A stretch of 64,000 bases of DNA, from NCBI RefSeq assembly GCF_023278565.1, contig NC_064679.1, positions 3,224,001 to 3,288,000 of the forward strand, read 5' to 3'. Positions 35,151-47,236 of this stretch are shown piece by piece. Under the pieces are notes generated by a model. That model had not been told where the DNA came from. It worked only from the letters and a program-made list of their open reading frames with translations, and did no database searches. Numbering within the stretch: position 1 is the first letter of the stretch; each line of letters starts with the position of its first letter. The position numbers and the translations under genes are program-made. Origin of the DNA: Colletotrichum lupini (taxonomy: Eukaryota > Ascomycota > Sordariomycetes > Glomerellales > Glomerellaceae).

Positions 35151-38100
35151 TGTGATAAGTTTTCTTACTCTATGATGAGTGTCATATCCCTCGAGAGCCA
35201 GGCGTTAGGTCGCGTTACAAGGCGGCTTTGCTATGGGGCGAGTTATCACTATTTGTACACTGGGTTTTTACTTGCTTCATGTAGACAATGACAACCATAA
35301 CTTACTTCAATGGCTGCACCCGTGCCTCACTTATTCTACATTTGCCCGGCTCATCCTCTAGTCTGCCTGTCTCATGCCCCACTGTATCTAGGCCAAGTCT
35401 TACCACCAAGAGCTTGTACACCATATCTACCCTGGAGAAGTCTTCAAGCAAGTGGCAGTTTTTGGATCATTCGTTTCTTCCACCCCAAGGCGTTCTACGT
35501 CTTACTTCACCTGGTGACAAGGGTCGTTATGAGAGATGGCAGTTGAACATTTCTGGACGAGAATATAGGTAGTGACAGAAGTAATGGCGTCGATAGATTT
35601 CCAACGTCAGCTACATAAAGTTGCTCCAAACGTCATAGTCAACCAGTGACTGGGCATTTTACAAAGAAAGGATGCTCTAGAAGACCACCAAGAAAGTCTG
35701 ACCAAGGTAAGTAGAGATGGCACTACTTACTTTGATTGACATACTGTATGTGTATTTTATCATGCTAGGGCCATGGGCTTTCGTCACGTTATTAATATGC
35801 CCTAGCATTCAACGGAAGAAGTACTTCGCAAGAAAGAGTGTACTGGTATGCTTGATATGCTGCCTACTTACATGGCAACATATATCTATGGTTACAAACG
35901 GGGCCTTGGTGATATGAAAATTGCGGTTTACCTTGCCAGGGTAGCAATACTTTCTCACCCGAGGCAATGAGAAAACAATGAAGTTGGCCAAACTCCAGTC
36001 ATGCCGTTCCAAGGGTACGTCACTCTAATGCGAAAGCAGCGGGGAAAATGGAAGGCTGGACGGAGAAAAAAAAAAGGAGGGGTGGATGGGGGCGGCACTG
36101 CCGATCAGAGGAGGTAACAATGATACGGGAGTCCACAAAACCAGGCCCCTTGGGCGAATACACGTAACTTGGTGTATACTCCGTACAAGGCTTCCTGTGA
36201 AATCTTTACGGGACTGGGACTGGTTTTCCGCGTTGAACGCAGTGGCACCAGTGTGAAGGAGACGACTCGGCTGGCTTGACATGACGATGGATCTCGGTTG
36301 TTGCTCCCACTGTGCTGCCACGTTTTGAGGGAGAGGGTTTGCTATTCCGCGGCCATGGCAGTGATGTCCACAATGAATATACAAGTGCCTTCCAGCCGGC
36401 CGAACCGCCCTCCCAGCGGGAGAGTGTGGAAACTCGGGAAGAGCCTGAGTGGTTGGAAGCATACTCCATGATGCAGCACGGCAACGGGTGGGGGGCTTGA
36501 GGAAGACGGCATCATCGTATTCCTGCTGTGCCGGTGCCTACCATTCTAGCACGCCTAGCTAGTGTGTAAAGGGCCGCAGTACTGTTGAACCTCTTCTGCA
36601 GCAACTTTTCGAGGTCTCTTCCTGACCACACCGTTCGGGCGTAAGGTGACACAGGACAAGTCTCTACCCATTTGACTCGGGTTGACCCCGTGGCTGACCC
36701 GTAACGGCTCATGTGAGGCGAACCCGGTGATGGCGCCCCACCGGGTCCGGCTTCCTGGCGTCCTGCCTGTCTCACATTAGGTTCCCGCGAGGTAAGGGCT
36801 GGACTGGCCTAGAAACAGTGTTCGGTGGTTGCGAAGCGGTGAGATATAGCAGACGGCTACAGGTCAGAGGGCAAGACCGGCCATTTCCTCAAAGAAGCTA
36901 TACGATGGGAGATAAGGTGAGCACGCGGAGTGAGGCATGGCTGCTCGGGAACCAAGAGAATGAGTTGAAACCATGTTTCTCTGGATTGCGTGTTGGCATC
37001 TGTGAATTCCGCACAAGTTACCCTCATATCAACGGCTGAGATCCGGCCTGGGCAACACGGGGTTTCCGCGGCTACCAGTAAATATCTTAGCACTTCATCA
37101 TGTAGACGGCCATCAAAAGAGAAGAAAGCTCGCAAGATTCGTGCTGTCGATTAAGGAGGCAACAGTCAGCATATCCTTAGCGACAGACCGTGAAGCAGGC
37201 GGCATGACTTGAAATCAGCTTCGTCGTCCGGGATGCGGCAACGATGGGGGCAAGTGGGGCTGAAGAGCGTCGTTCAGACAGCGTGATGGCACTCAAATCA
37301 GCGGTGCGAAATTATGCATAGGTACCATGCCGGGATAAGAGCCTCAAAGTCGTTGTCTGGAGCAAAAGAATCAAAGGTTGCCGAAAATAGCTATAACAGA
37401 AGTAAGCGAGACACATGGAGACTGGCTTGTGCAGAAGTTCGTATTGGGGACGCGAAGGAATCTGATTCCTATTTGTTGTCGCCACGGGTGGTGGAGGGAA
37501 AGGCGGTATGATTGGGTTGGTTGACTAGCGAGTTATCGCAATTGACGGATGACGGGTTTTGACGAAGAGAGTCCATGTTTCACTACCAAAGTTTGACGTA
37601 CGTTTGCTTGAGATACTTACGCAAGCACGGCAAGGTTGGCAAAGTCAGTTGGGTAGGTTCTGTGTACCTAGATAATCGAGGTGGTGGCTTATTCTCAGTT
37701 TCGAGGTGATCATTCTGGCTTCTAGGCAGTGAGTGACTGAGCTGGCAGCGCATTGAGTCTGAAGTCTCATATTATAATGCAGTTCGAGTCGATTTTCTTT
37801 TTGAAGGGACGGACGATGATGTTTCGAGAGCATGCACGAGTATAGATACGATGGCTATGGCCAAGGATGTGTTGTGCGAATGAAGTGTCGAGTTGTGCAA
37901 TTGGGGGTATAGCAGCCAGATGCTATGCATGGAGAACCCGTCAACCATGATTAAATGCTGGTCCATGCTGGCAGGTTTTTCTTGCTGTGCGTTGTAGTAG
38001 CTCGGGTTTCTGTGGCTCAGCCAGCAACAACATCGATAGGTATTCCTGGCCGTGGACGCTGGAGAAGCCCTCTGCTGGGATTGGAGCGTCGCACACGGCG

Positions 38101-38770
38101 CTGCGGGATGGACGATCCTCTGCGACGCATATGCCTAGGCAATTTGCTCAGTGTCTTGGAAACTGGGTCTGCCGGATTCATTGGGATCTCGATCCGGTGC
38201 CTTTCTTGGTTTTGCATCTCCCTCCATGGGGAATTGTGACGATGCTGCTAGTATTGATGCTCGTTTACCACGTAGCACGCAGAGTCTAGCTGGATGCTTG
38301 CCAGCATATAGAAGGGTACTGTATCGATCGGTGGTCTAGGTTTCGTCTGAAGTCGTAGTTCTGTCCTGCCACAGCCATGTTCAGTTGATGATCCTGGCAG
38401 ATTGGCCCATGCGCGACTCTCTTCATCTCCGTCCAAATTGTTTCCCGAAGGCGAACAGTGTGTCGGTAACCGGAAGGGGAGACGAGGACAAGGGCAGAAA
38501 TTTGTCGGCCAAGTGTGCCGTGTGCTTGTTACCGTAAGGTACTGTAGCATTGGACGGATACGCATAGAAGGTTGTCATTCTGGATGTAGTCAAGTTACAA
38601 CAGAGTCCGCTCAAACACAGAAAGACAGGCGAACAGGTGTACTGCGTATGCTGGCGCTGTAAGCACGGGGACTGGAGATGCCCGTATGCAAGTCACAGAT
38701 GCGATTGAACTGCCATCTCAGGCCTGAAGCGTGCTTGGGCTGTGCATGTCCTTGTCCTTGTATTGCTCTG

Positions 38771-38821
38771 CTCTGCCTGCTCTGCCTGCTCTGCCTGCTC
38801 TGCCTGCTCTGCCTGCTCTGC
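38771..38821. repeat. 9-bp tandem repeat (CTCTGCCTG)5.7
   Basis: Five full perfect units and a six-base partial unit. The repeat leaves open frames on both strands (Leu-Cys-Leu on plus, Arg-Gln-Ser on minus), which explains spurious open frames here. Confidence 0.95.
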
Positions 38822-39922
38822 ACGAGCTCACTGAGCGTTGTGGTACTGCTGGGTCACTTGATGGTTAGCGGAGGTGGTTTTGGTGATTAATCGGAGGACG
38901 ATGCCTTACTTGACATGCCATGATGCCAGTAACACCTAAGGAATACCTAGATTGCATAGAGTTTGGCGTGTTATTTGGCACCATTGAGTGCGCGACGGAT
39001 GGCATTAGCCACATCCAGGTCAGAGACAAGGTCTCACGCCAGCTGTTGGCGTTGAAATGGATCGAGGTGACCTAGCTTTGCGGAATTCCATCGGCACGTC
39101 ATAGGGTGGCAGTCTTGGGTTTCAGGCCGGGCGCTAGACAAGCACTGCCATTGGGAAACCTTCTTCCCCTCGCCCTTGTCTTACCTTATGTACCGGCCCC
39201 CGTCGTCTGTCTGCTTTGGACGAGCCTAGGTTCGAGCGAGGTTTGCGCTGGAGAGCGATACAGATAGGTGGTGTACTCGCATGGTTCGTAGTTGGACAGT
39301 CTTGACAGTGTCCCTGCGTGAGGCCACTTTAGGTGTTCGTAGCCCCAAGAGAAAAGAAGGGGTCCAGGGTATTCATAGCGGCGAAGCGAAGACTAACGAG
39401 CGGACAAGCCATGTCTGGACCTTGTTAGTGAGTCGGCTGGGCGACGAGACGAATTGAGCAAATGGTCGGGTGGGCTCGTTGTGACATGCACTGGGCAGAC
39501 AAAAGTAGGTACAGAATATTGAGGGCCCAGAGACCGAGAGAGAGTGTGTGTTCCGTAATAAGGTAGCCAATTTTCTCAGGTCGCTCCCACTTTTGGCTGA
39601 CCTGACCTGAATTGAAATGGGTTGAGATGGGCCCAGGCTGGCAGGGACGGGGCTCGGCTGCGCCTTACTGAGTGGGGAACTGAACATCCATGGCCTGGCT
39701 GAGGGGGGTGTCCAACGGGCAGCCAACCGGCAACTTTGAATGCGCCTGGGGACCCCTTGGATTTGTGGCTTTTTGGGGGGAAGAATGATGCGGATGGATG
39801 GATTGATGGGGAGTGGAAGGGCAGGAACCTGAGAAGGAAACGGAACCCAGCGAGCAGGCACCCAGCAAACTGCCCCCTGGGACCTACCTACCTAACCTAC
39901 CTAAGGTAAGCAGATGCTGTGA

Positions 39923-39948
39923 GGAAAGGAAGGAAAGGAAAGGAAAGG
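39923..39948. repeat. GGAAA-type short tandem repeat
   Basis: GGAAA units with one GGAA variant, in intergenic DNA. Confidence 0.85.
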
Positions 39949-40652
39949 TACATCGGAGCAAGTACCTTCTCTCCTATCATACGAATACATTGGAAAATGT
40001 ACTTTGAAGTTCGAACCTCCTAATCCTATCTCTTCACGTCTCTCTCCTGCGGCCTCGCCCTGGACGGTGCCGGGCAACTGGGCTGCTCCCAGCACTTGGC
40101 CAGCGCACTGATGAGTTCTCAATGGCCGACAGCACCGAGAACCGAAGACGAAGTGAACCTCCACTGGACTCATTCCATCCATCGTCTTACATACAATGTG
40201 TGAGCTGTCCGTGGCACGGGAGGGCGGCAGGGCGACAAGGGGCACCAAGGGCGAGTAAACGTGCGGACAAAAGACCCGAGAACATGAAGTGAGAACGCTC
40301 AGCCACATCCATCTTGCAGTAGAATCGTTTCCGTGTCGCACCTCAGGTCAGCTCTTTTACCTGCATCCCAGAGCAGAGCTGGGCTGAGCTGGTTGACCGA
40401 TCCGCACCTCACAGGCTCACCTTGACAGGGGTATGGGCTTGAACGGGCATGGACAGGGGGTCTGCGAGGTACATTCTCCAAAGTCGCTTTTCGCAAAAGA
40501 AGGATGAGCAACCAGAGAAGGATCCCTGGTATCCGTACCTTCGGAGTACTCTTCCAAAGTACTTGCTCCCCCGGCTCACTCCAACTCTTCCTTCCATTGA
40601 GCTGCTCTCCCGCGCAACAACATCCCGTCTTTCCTGCCTGCACCTGCACCGC

Positions 40653-40685
40653 CGACACCACCGACACCGACACCACCACCACCAC
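40653..40685. repeat. ACC-rich trinucleotide run
   Basis: Imperfect CGACACC and CAC units, about 620 bp upstream of the start codon of the TRP-like gene and probably in its leader or promoter. Confidence 0.8.
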
Positions 40686-41307
40686 GACGCACACACACGT
40701 CGCTCAGTCAGACAGAGACACACCCACTCAGCCAACATTCCTCCCTCTCCCCTCCTTGAATTTTTCATTCTCCCATAGCACAGGCCAACCTACCACGCGA
40801 CAAACACATCATCGGCCAGAAGCCAAATCGTACGGATACTGGAAGGAAAACAATTTGACAAAAGAATAGCAAGCTTGAGATCACGGTATTGCGCCCAACG
40901 AATCGAGGAACGAAATCACGGCGACAATACAATACGAGGCGACCGCTGCAGTGCCCCCAAGATGCCGGGATTTTAGCACACCACTCCCGTCTTTCTCCTC
41001 TTTGCCTCAGTGCGTCTTTCGTTCACCCCACGCCGCTTCATCCGTCCCGCTTGCCTCTGTAGCAGCGTTCGACTACACGCCAGGCGGGACGCCTGTCCGA
41101 AACATGCGAATGCCTCCATCTGCTCCTCCACGAGACCTACCCCATCCTGAGAGCGTTCCAAGACATGCAGTGATAGTCCACCCTGGACGTGGAAAGCGCG
41201 TTCCTTCGCTGTCATTCCAACTCGTCAAGTCTTTACATTCGCTGTCGAGGCAGAATCCTCGCTCGCCTCTTCAAGGATCCCAATATCCTTCATCACACTC
41301 GCTCACG

Positions 41308-44300
41308 ATGGATAGAAGCCATGGTCGCCGATTATCGCCACTGCCATCTCGAATCCGTAGATCTATCGTGGACTCCTTCGGCGCGCTGCTCACCATCTTT
41401 CTCGCCTGCCTGCTGATAAGGCCTGCCACCGCAGTTCTGATCCCTTTCGACAACTGCCTGCCCGACAGCTACCGAAACTTCAATCCCTTGCCGCTGCAAT
41501 GGAGTCCCGTATACGTAGACGCTCGCTTCGACACCGAAAACCCAGATCACCTTCTTCAAATCATCGTATGGGGCAATGTGTCTGGCTCTCTTTACAAGGT
41601 GGATTTGCCTGCAAAAGGCGATCCGCTCTGGAACGATCCTACCCACACGGATGGCAAAATTCTCGACTACACGAGGGAAGGGAACAAAGTCACAACTCTT
41701 GCCAGCAAGGTCAATTTCTTGACCTATGAGCCATTCAGCAACGTCTCTAGTTTCTGCAACTACAGCCTGGTCAATGGATCGTGTCCTCTTTCCCCTGTTT
41801 TCAATGACACGGCTATGTAAGTATCCCTTCGACCAAGGCAGTTTTGTCGCAAGTCAACTGACATCCTCAAGTACCTACCCGTACGGGAACTTGCCCTCCG
41901 TCAACATCACGGCAAAGATGGATTCATCATATGCCTTTACTTCCCTAGCTGCGACATTGCAAGTCATCTACGGTGACGACTCTGCCAAACATATCGCGTG
42001 TGCCTCCGCCACTGTAACTCCGGATCTTGGGAGCATACGCGATCTTCTGCGTTATCTGCCGCTTGTTGTTCTGCTCTTCGTAGGATTTGCGACCATGTTC
42101 GCCTCCGTATTCAGCCCGTGGGGTTCGACAGATATATTTCACTGGACGACTAATTATGGACGAGATGCTGATCTATTGCGCCTGGTGACCCCGGGATTTG
42201 GAGACTGCCTTCAGTACATCCAATTTGTGGCTCTTACCGGAGGACTTACTCTCAACTATCCCGGATTTTACCAACCGGTTGTCAGCCAGGTGGGTTGGTC
42301 CGCCCTGATGTTCAACGAGAGCTTCGTGAGCAAGTCCCCAGGCTGGCAAGCAATTCAAGACGGCATTTACGTGACCAATGGCACCTATGGACTGCACCAG
42401 TATGCACAGATGGTGGGTATGACCGATGTCGAAGATATTTGGGCGGGAACCATGGTCTGGGTCTGCGTCATCGTTGCGGCCCTTTTCGTTCTCATCCAAA
42501 TCGGCTTTTTCTTCCGATGGGTGCTCCGTTTCATCAGCGATACCCCCGAAGAGGACCTCCGTGCTAAGAACATCCCGTTTTCTGTGGGTAATGTCGTGCG
42601 TGTCGTCTTCAATTACCTTCTGCTGCCCATCGTGGCACTGTCGACATTTCAACTAGTGGTTGCCAGTCAGTCGCGCGAGTTTGCTGTTGCTCTAGCTGTC
42701 ATCACCCTTCTCATGCTGGTATGCTTTGCCGCATGGCTCCTTTATCTGATCTTCAGGACTCGGCCCCGGGCCGTCTTATTCGATGATCTACCGACGGTAT
42801 TGCTTTATGGGCCCCTTTACAACACCTACTCGGACGAGGCAGCAGCATTTGCGCTTATTCCTGTTACGCTCACCTTCATACGCGGCATTGCGATCGGCGC
42901 CGTGCAGCCTGTTGGCATCGCACAAATCGTTCTGCTTGCCATTTGTGAAGTCGTTCACCTCTTGACGCTTCACGCCTTCAGACCTTTCCAGTCTCCGACA
43001 TCTATGAACGCCTACCACACGCTCTTTTCTGCCTTGCGGTTCACCACCGTCATGCTCATGGTCGCGTTCGTACCGCAAATGGGTGTTACGGAAGGTCCTA
43101 AAGGATGGATCGGCTACACCATTCTTCTTATTCACGCCTGTGTGCTGGTTCTGGGATTCTTCCTGAACGCACTGCAAACAATCATAGAGGTAACTGCAAG
43201 GCTAATGGGTGCTGGAGGAGACGACACACGGGGTCTGCAGCGGGGCGGGCTATCAAAGATATTCGGCATGCGACAACTGCAACGTCGTACCTCTCGAAGG
43301 GAAAATGGTCCTTCAAGAGCTAGCCAACTGTCGACGACGGGCATGCTCGACGCTGACGAAAACTCAAAGACTGGATACGTCATGCGGGGTGGCAGATTGA
43401 GAAGCGAGTCGGCGGGAAGTGGCTTCCTCCTCAGAAGCCAGCAAGGGAGTTCTTCCGCACTAGACAGCATCGACCCGTATACCGGCCAAGCTCGCAACTT
43501 CGACAGTGGTAGCAACTTTACGCCGACAACACCAGGTGAAGTTAGTACATTCTCTTTCTTGCCGTCACCTGCTGCAGCCACACGACCTCCCGCTGCTGTC
43601 ACCGTCGAATCTGCCGATCCTTACTATCGACCTCCGCGACGGCGTGGCGACACTCTCAATGGATCATCCACGTCCCTTCCTCACAGGACCTCCGTCGCAG
43701 ACTCTCGACGGTACAGCCAGGGGGGAGCACACCTCGGCGACACTACAGCAGACTTGGAAGCACAACTGTCAAAGGGCCCAACACCCGCCCCCCAAGCCAT
43801 CAACTTGACTCCGAGAGCAGATTACTCAACGAGAGAAGTGGACTTCTACTACGGCGTTCGAGGACCCGCTCTCAACTCGGAGGGCATCGGCCGTAAACTG
43901 AGAACTGGCCCGGCCGACCCGACCAAACCAATGGCTACTGCTGCAGGATGGTTCCGCAACATGTTTGGGGGCAAAACAAAGGAGAAGGGCAAAGGATTCG
44001 AAGTTGTGCGAAGCTCGCGGATGCCACCGGCCATGCGTGCAGCCGCCGACGCAGAGTACGACGCCGAGCCCCCACCAGAGGGAATACCGGTGGCCATGGG
44101 TGTTTTGAGAAACGGGCCCATTGAATCGGATGACGATGAACCGAAGAACAAAGCGGCACGGAAGCACCCCGAGAATGCAGAGAACTCGGAAAACCTGCTC
44201 AACGATGATGGTGTTTCGGTCATCTCGGTCGAATCGGAAATCGAAGAAATCGGAATACAGAAAGTGTCTGATGCACCACCAACCTTGCCAGGCATCGCGA

Positions 44301-44911
44301 GTTCTGGCAGCTTCAAGCTGCCCAGTAGGGTCCCTTCCAAGGCAAGCAGATCAGCCTCACAGAAACACAGGCGCCAATCCACGGAGTCGGACATACCCGA
44401 AATACCTCGGAAAAGCTCAAAGAGAGATTCTGGCATGGGTCGGGGGCATTCCCCAGCTCCATCGTTCAACCTTATACCGCCAACGTCGCCTGCTGGGCCA
44501 TTACATGGCGAGCCTTCAGGAAGCACAACGGCACAGGGTAGCCTAACGTCGTCTCCAAACCCCGGGCGACTTCCCTTCGAGCGAACAGAATCTCATCAAA
44601 AACGACTCTCTTCCAACGGTTCATCCCTGGAAGAATTTAACATCCGTAGAACGCCAAGCACCGAGCGGCCAACCAGCTATGGGGTAGTCGCGCAGCACAG
44701 CATTAGCAGAGTCGACCCTGGCTCCGATCAGCATGTCGATCTACTCGGCACTTCTGCCGAGCTCGTCGACGAACGAGGGTCTTCCAGCAGGAGCTCGTCG
44801 GCGGGAGCCAGAGGTCAGTAGGGCAGGTTGTGACTTTACTAATGCGTACTTTCCTTTTTTCTTTCTATTTCATTCTGTCTAGGTCACTTGATGCCATCTC
44901 AAGGTGGTTAA
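41308..44911 (+). CDS. fungal TRP/ML-like domain membrane protein
   Basis: Multi-pass membrane protein of the fungal TRP-like family (ML-like lipid-binding domain plus TRP-like channel domain; yeast relatives are the Flc proteins and YOR365C). Exons 41308-41816, 41872-44813 and 44883-44911 give 1159 residues. The start chosen gives a short basic N-terminus and a signal-peptide core (FGALLTIFLACLLI...ATA) before the luminal domain with NCLPDSY and several N-x-S/T sites. The frame is open upstream to 40951, but that part is Pro/Ser-rich and would bury the signal. From about residue 250 there are roughly nine hydrophobic segments. The last 480 residues are a Ser/Pro-rich disordered cytosolic tail. 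The last intron (GTCAGT...TTTACTAATG...TCTAG) removes an in-frame TAG and leaves a 29-nt final exon. Ion selectivity and location cannot be read from sequence. Confidence 0.9.
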
Positions 44912-45785
44912 TGAGTCTCATTGTACACGATGTGTAAATTCACAAGAGGGGCTAATTCCTCTGAGCAAGCGGAGCGGGATATGGTCGGGAACGGAGTACG
45001 GTTGGTTCAATTGTCCTTGGTGATTATTAGCGACGGCGTCTCAAAAACTGGACCAGGCTGGTATCTGATGGGCGGCCTGCCATGCTTATCATCGAGGATC
45101 TCGTTATTTTATGGACGATGGCGGGGCCAGGAATTATATCTAGTTATGACACTGCCTCACCAGGTTGCTCAGTCCCAGATCAACATCTTAATGAATGACT
45201 ATTCTTTTCACTTGCTCGTAGTATATCGCAGTCCCACGGAGTTATGCTCTCAGAGTTGCCGTAAACCATGCAGCTGGGTTCGGCTGGGCTATTACGGTAC
45301 GGAACAGTCGGCTTTTTTCTCGGTCTTGGGTACGCCGGACTACGATGGTCTATTACAGGTACACCATGTAAACTTTAGTGATTTACTGAGCCACTAAGGT
45401 TGACGTTGATCCCAGTCTGACGATCAAGAATACCATGATTAAAGGTGAAAAAGGTAATTGGGTCTAACTACCTAGTTCACCACCCAACTATAGCGCGTCG
45501 GTGGGGATCGGTGAGGATCGGTGAGTGGGAGGTTCTCGGTGTCGAATAACCCCGCCATCGTCATGGCGTTATCGATAAGATCACAACGATGCGATAAGAA
45601 TTTTTTTCGACTGGTCCAGTTTGAACCCGCCATTGCGACTCTGCCTTGCCTCATGAGTGCAGCTCATTCCTCACTCATATTGATCAATTAGATTCCTTAC
45701 AACGCATTCATGAAAATTTCATAAACCTTCAGTCAAGAATTATCAGATACTTCTTCGCCCGAACAGCAAATATTCTCAAAACAAA
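44912..45785. other. spacer between TRP-like gene and ACL4
   Basis: 874 bp without a gene. It includes a near copy of the TACGGAGTA word (44990) and a direct repeat of GATCGGTGAG (45506-45525). Confidence 0.45.
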
Positions 45786-46934
45786 ATGGCGCCAACTCGC
45801 CCCAACAAAAAGTCAAAAAAGAGAACACAAAAGAAGCCCGCCAACGCGGCTCACAAGCTAGTCGAAGCCGCCACAAAACTGACAGAAGGAGACTTGGAGA
45901 GCGCCTACTCAGCTGGCAAGGAAGCCCTCGATGTCACAGGCGCAGGGGGCGACTATGAGCTGGCGGCGTTGAACCTCCTGGGCCAAATCAGCATCGAGAT
46001 GGGCGAGGTCGACGAGGCGAGGGCGTACTTCTTGCGCGCCGTCGAGCTGGACCCCGAAGGCGCCCTCGACGAGCGCATAGGCGGCGGGCCGGAAAAGTTT
46101 CTCTGGCTCGCGCAGCTCAGCGAGGAGGGAGGGCAGGATAGCGTCAACTGGTTCGACAAGGGCGCGCAGTCGCTGCGGGGCCAGATCCAGGCGCTTGTGG
46201 ACGTCGGCGACAAGAAGCGCAGCGCCGAGCAGGGGACGGCGCTCGAGGAGAAGAAGCAGAAGCTGGGCGGGACGCTGTGCGCCGTGGCCGAGGTGTACAT
46301 GACGGACCTGTCGTGGGAGGCGGACGCGGAGCAGAGGTGCGAGGCGCTCGTCACCGAGGCAGGACTGGTCGCGCCCGACTCGGCCGAGACGTGGCAGACG
46401 GTGGCCAACGTGCGGATATCGCAGGAGAAGATTGACGAGGCCAGGGCGGCGCTGACGAGGAGTCTGGAGCTGTGGGTCGACTTGCCGCCGCTGGATCCCA
46501 ACGTCCCGGCGTTCCCTACGCGCATCAGCCTAGTGCGGCTGCTGCTCGAGGTGGAGATGGAGCAGGAGGCGATTGAGGTTCTCGAGAGGCTTGTCGGCGA
46601 TGATGACCAGAGTGTCGAGGCGTGGTATCTCGGCGGGTGGGCTCTGTTTATTGCGGGCGAGAAGGTCAAAGCCAAGGGCGAGGCGGCCAAGCTGGGCGAG
46701 GACGAGGAGGACTGGAAGGTTACGTGGGATACGGCTCGGCGGTGGTTGATGCGCTGCTTGAAGCTGTACGAGGCTCAGGAGTACGAGGACGAGAGGCTGG
46801 GCGAGCACGCCAAGGAGCTGTTTGCCTCTATCAACAAGGAGCTCGGCGAGCCCCCGGCTGGCGCAGAGGATGAGGAGTACGACGATGGTTGGGAAGATGC
46901 CGGTAGTGATGATGGCGAGGCGATGGAAGAGTAA
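45786..46934 (+). CDS. ACL4: TPR protein, Rpl4 assembly chaperone Acl4
   Basis: Tetratricopeptide-repeat protein that in yeast captures nascent ribosomal protein Rpl4 and delivers it to pre-60S particles. Single exon, 382 residues (yeast Acl4 has 387). The N-terminus is strongly basic (KKSKKRTQKK, nuclear-signal-like). TPR helices follow (ELAALNLLGQISIEMGEVDE, ARAYFLRAVELDP), with further TPR-like pairs to about residue 340. The C-terminus is acidic (DEEYDDGWEDAGSDDGEAMEE), a hallmark of Acl4-type chaperones that bind basic r-proteins. Codon use is very GC-rich at third positions, as in highly expressed genes. It converges on GIR2. The Acl4 assignment rests on overall architecture and length. 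Confidence 0.88.
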   Translation: MAPTRPNKKSKKRTQKKPANAAHKLVEAATKLTEGDLESAYSAGKEALDVTGAGGDYELAALNLLGQISIEMGEVDEARAYFLRAVELDPEGALDERIGGGPEKFLWLAQLSEEGGQDSVNWFDKGAQSLRGQIQALVDVGDKKRSAEQGTALEEKKQKLGGTLCAVAEVYMTDLSWEADAEQRCEALVTEAGLVAPDSAETWQTVANVRISQEKIDEARAALTRSLELWVDLPPLDPNVPAFPTRISLVRLLLEVEMEQEAIEVLERLVGDDDQSVEAWYLGGWALFIAGEKVKAKGEAAKLGEDEEDWKVTWDTARRWLMRCLKLYEAQEYEDERLGEHAKELFASINKELGEPPAGAEDEEYDDGWEDAGSDDGEAMEE

Positions 46935-47236
46935 ATGGCGGCATGGCATGGCTTGGCACCTTCATATAAGACAACAACGTTGATGATAAACGTTATGAAC
47001 ACTGGGAAGTTTTCTTCATCGACTGGGCACTTGGGAGTTTGGAGTTTGGTACTAGGAAAAGTTGTCAAAAGTCATGAGGTCCCTCTTTCTCCGCAAGAGG
47101 GGTCGTTCATCGAGGCATATATAGATGAGGTTCGAGAGCCACAACCGCAACCATTTTCTTCTTCGATTGCCCATTTCCAAAAAAAAAAAAACGCCAAGTA
47201 AATGCACTGGATTTGTTTTTCCCTTCATGACGGGTG
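46935..47236. other. convergent 3' spacer ACL4/GIR2
   Basis: 302 bp between convergent stop codons, with an A12 run near 47179. No coding sequence. Confidence 0.5.

Larger units (their letters stand above)
35151..41307. other. 6.2-kb gene-poor region
   Basis: No gene supported. It holds one TACTCCGTA word (36177), the 9-bp tandem repeat at 38771-38821, a GGAAA-type repeat (39923-39948) and an ACC-rich run (40653-40685). The last kilobase is rich in C, A and T and is probably promoter and leader of the TRP-like gene. A small hydrophobic open frame at 35717-35917 (66 codons) has no support beyond being open. Confidence 0.45.

Noticed and set aside
38771..38821. CRISPR-like repeated unit
   Set aside because: Units are 9 bp, contiguous, without spacers, in a fungal genome: a minisatellite.
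40951..41307. Upstream in-frame start for the TRP-like protein
   Set aside because: It would put 119 Pro/Ser-rich residues before the signal peptide; the start at 41308 fits a secretory N-terminus.
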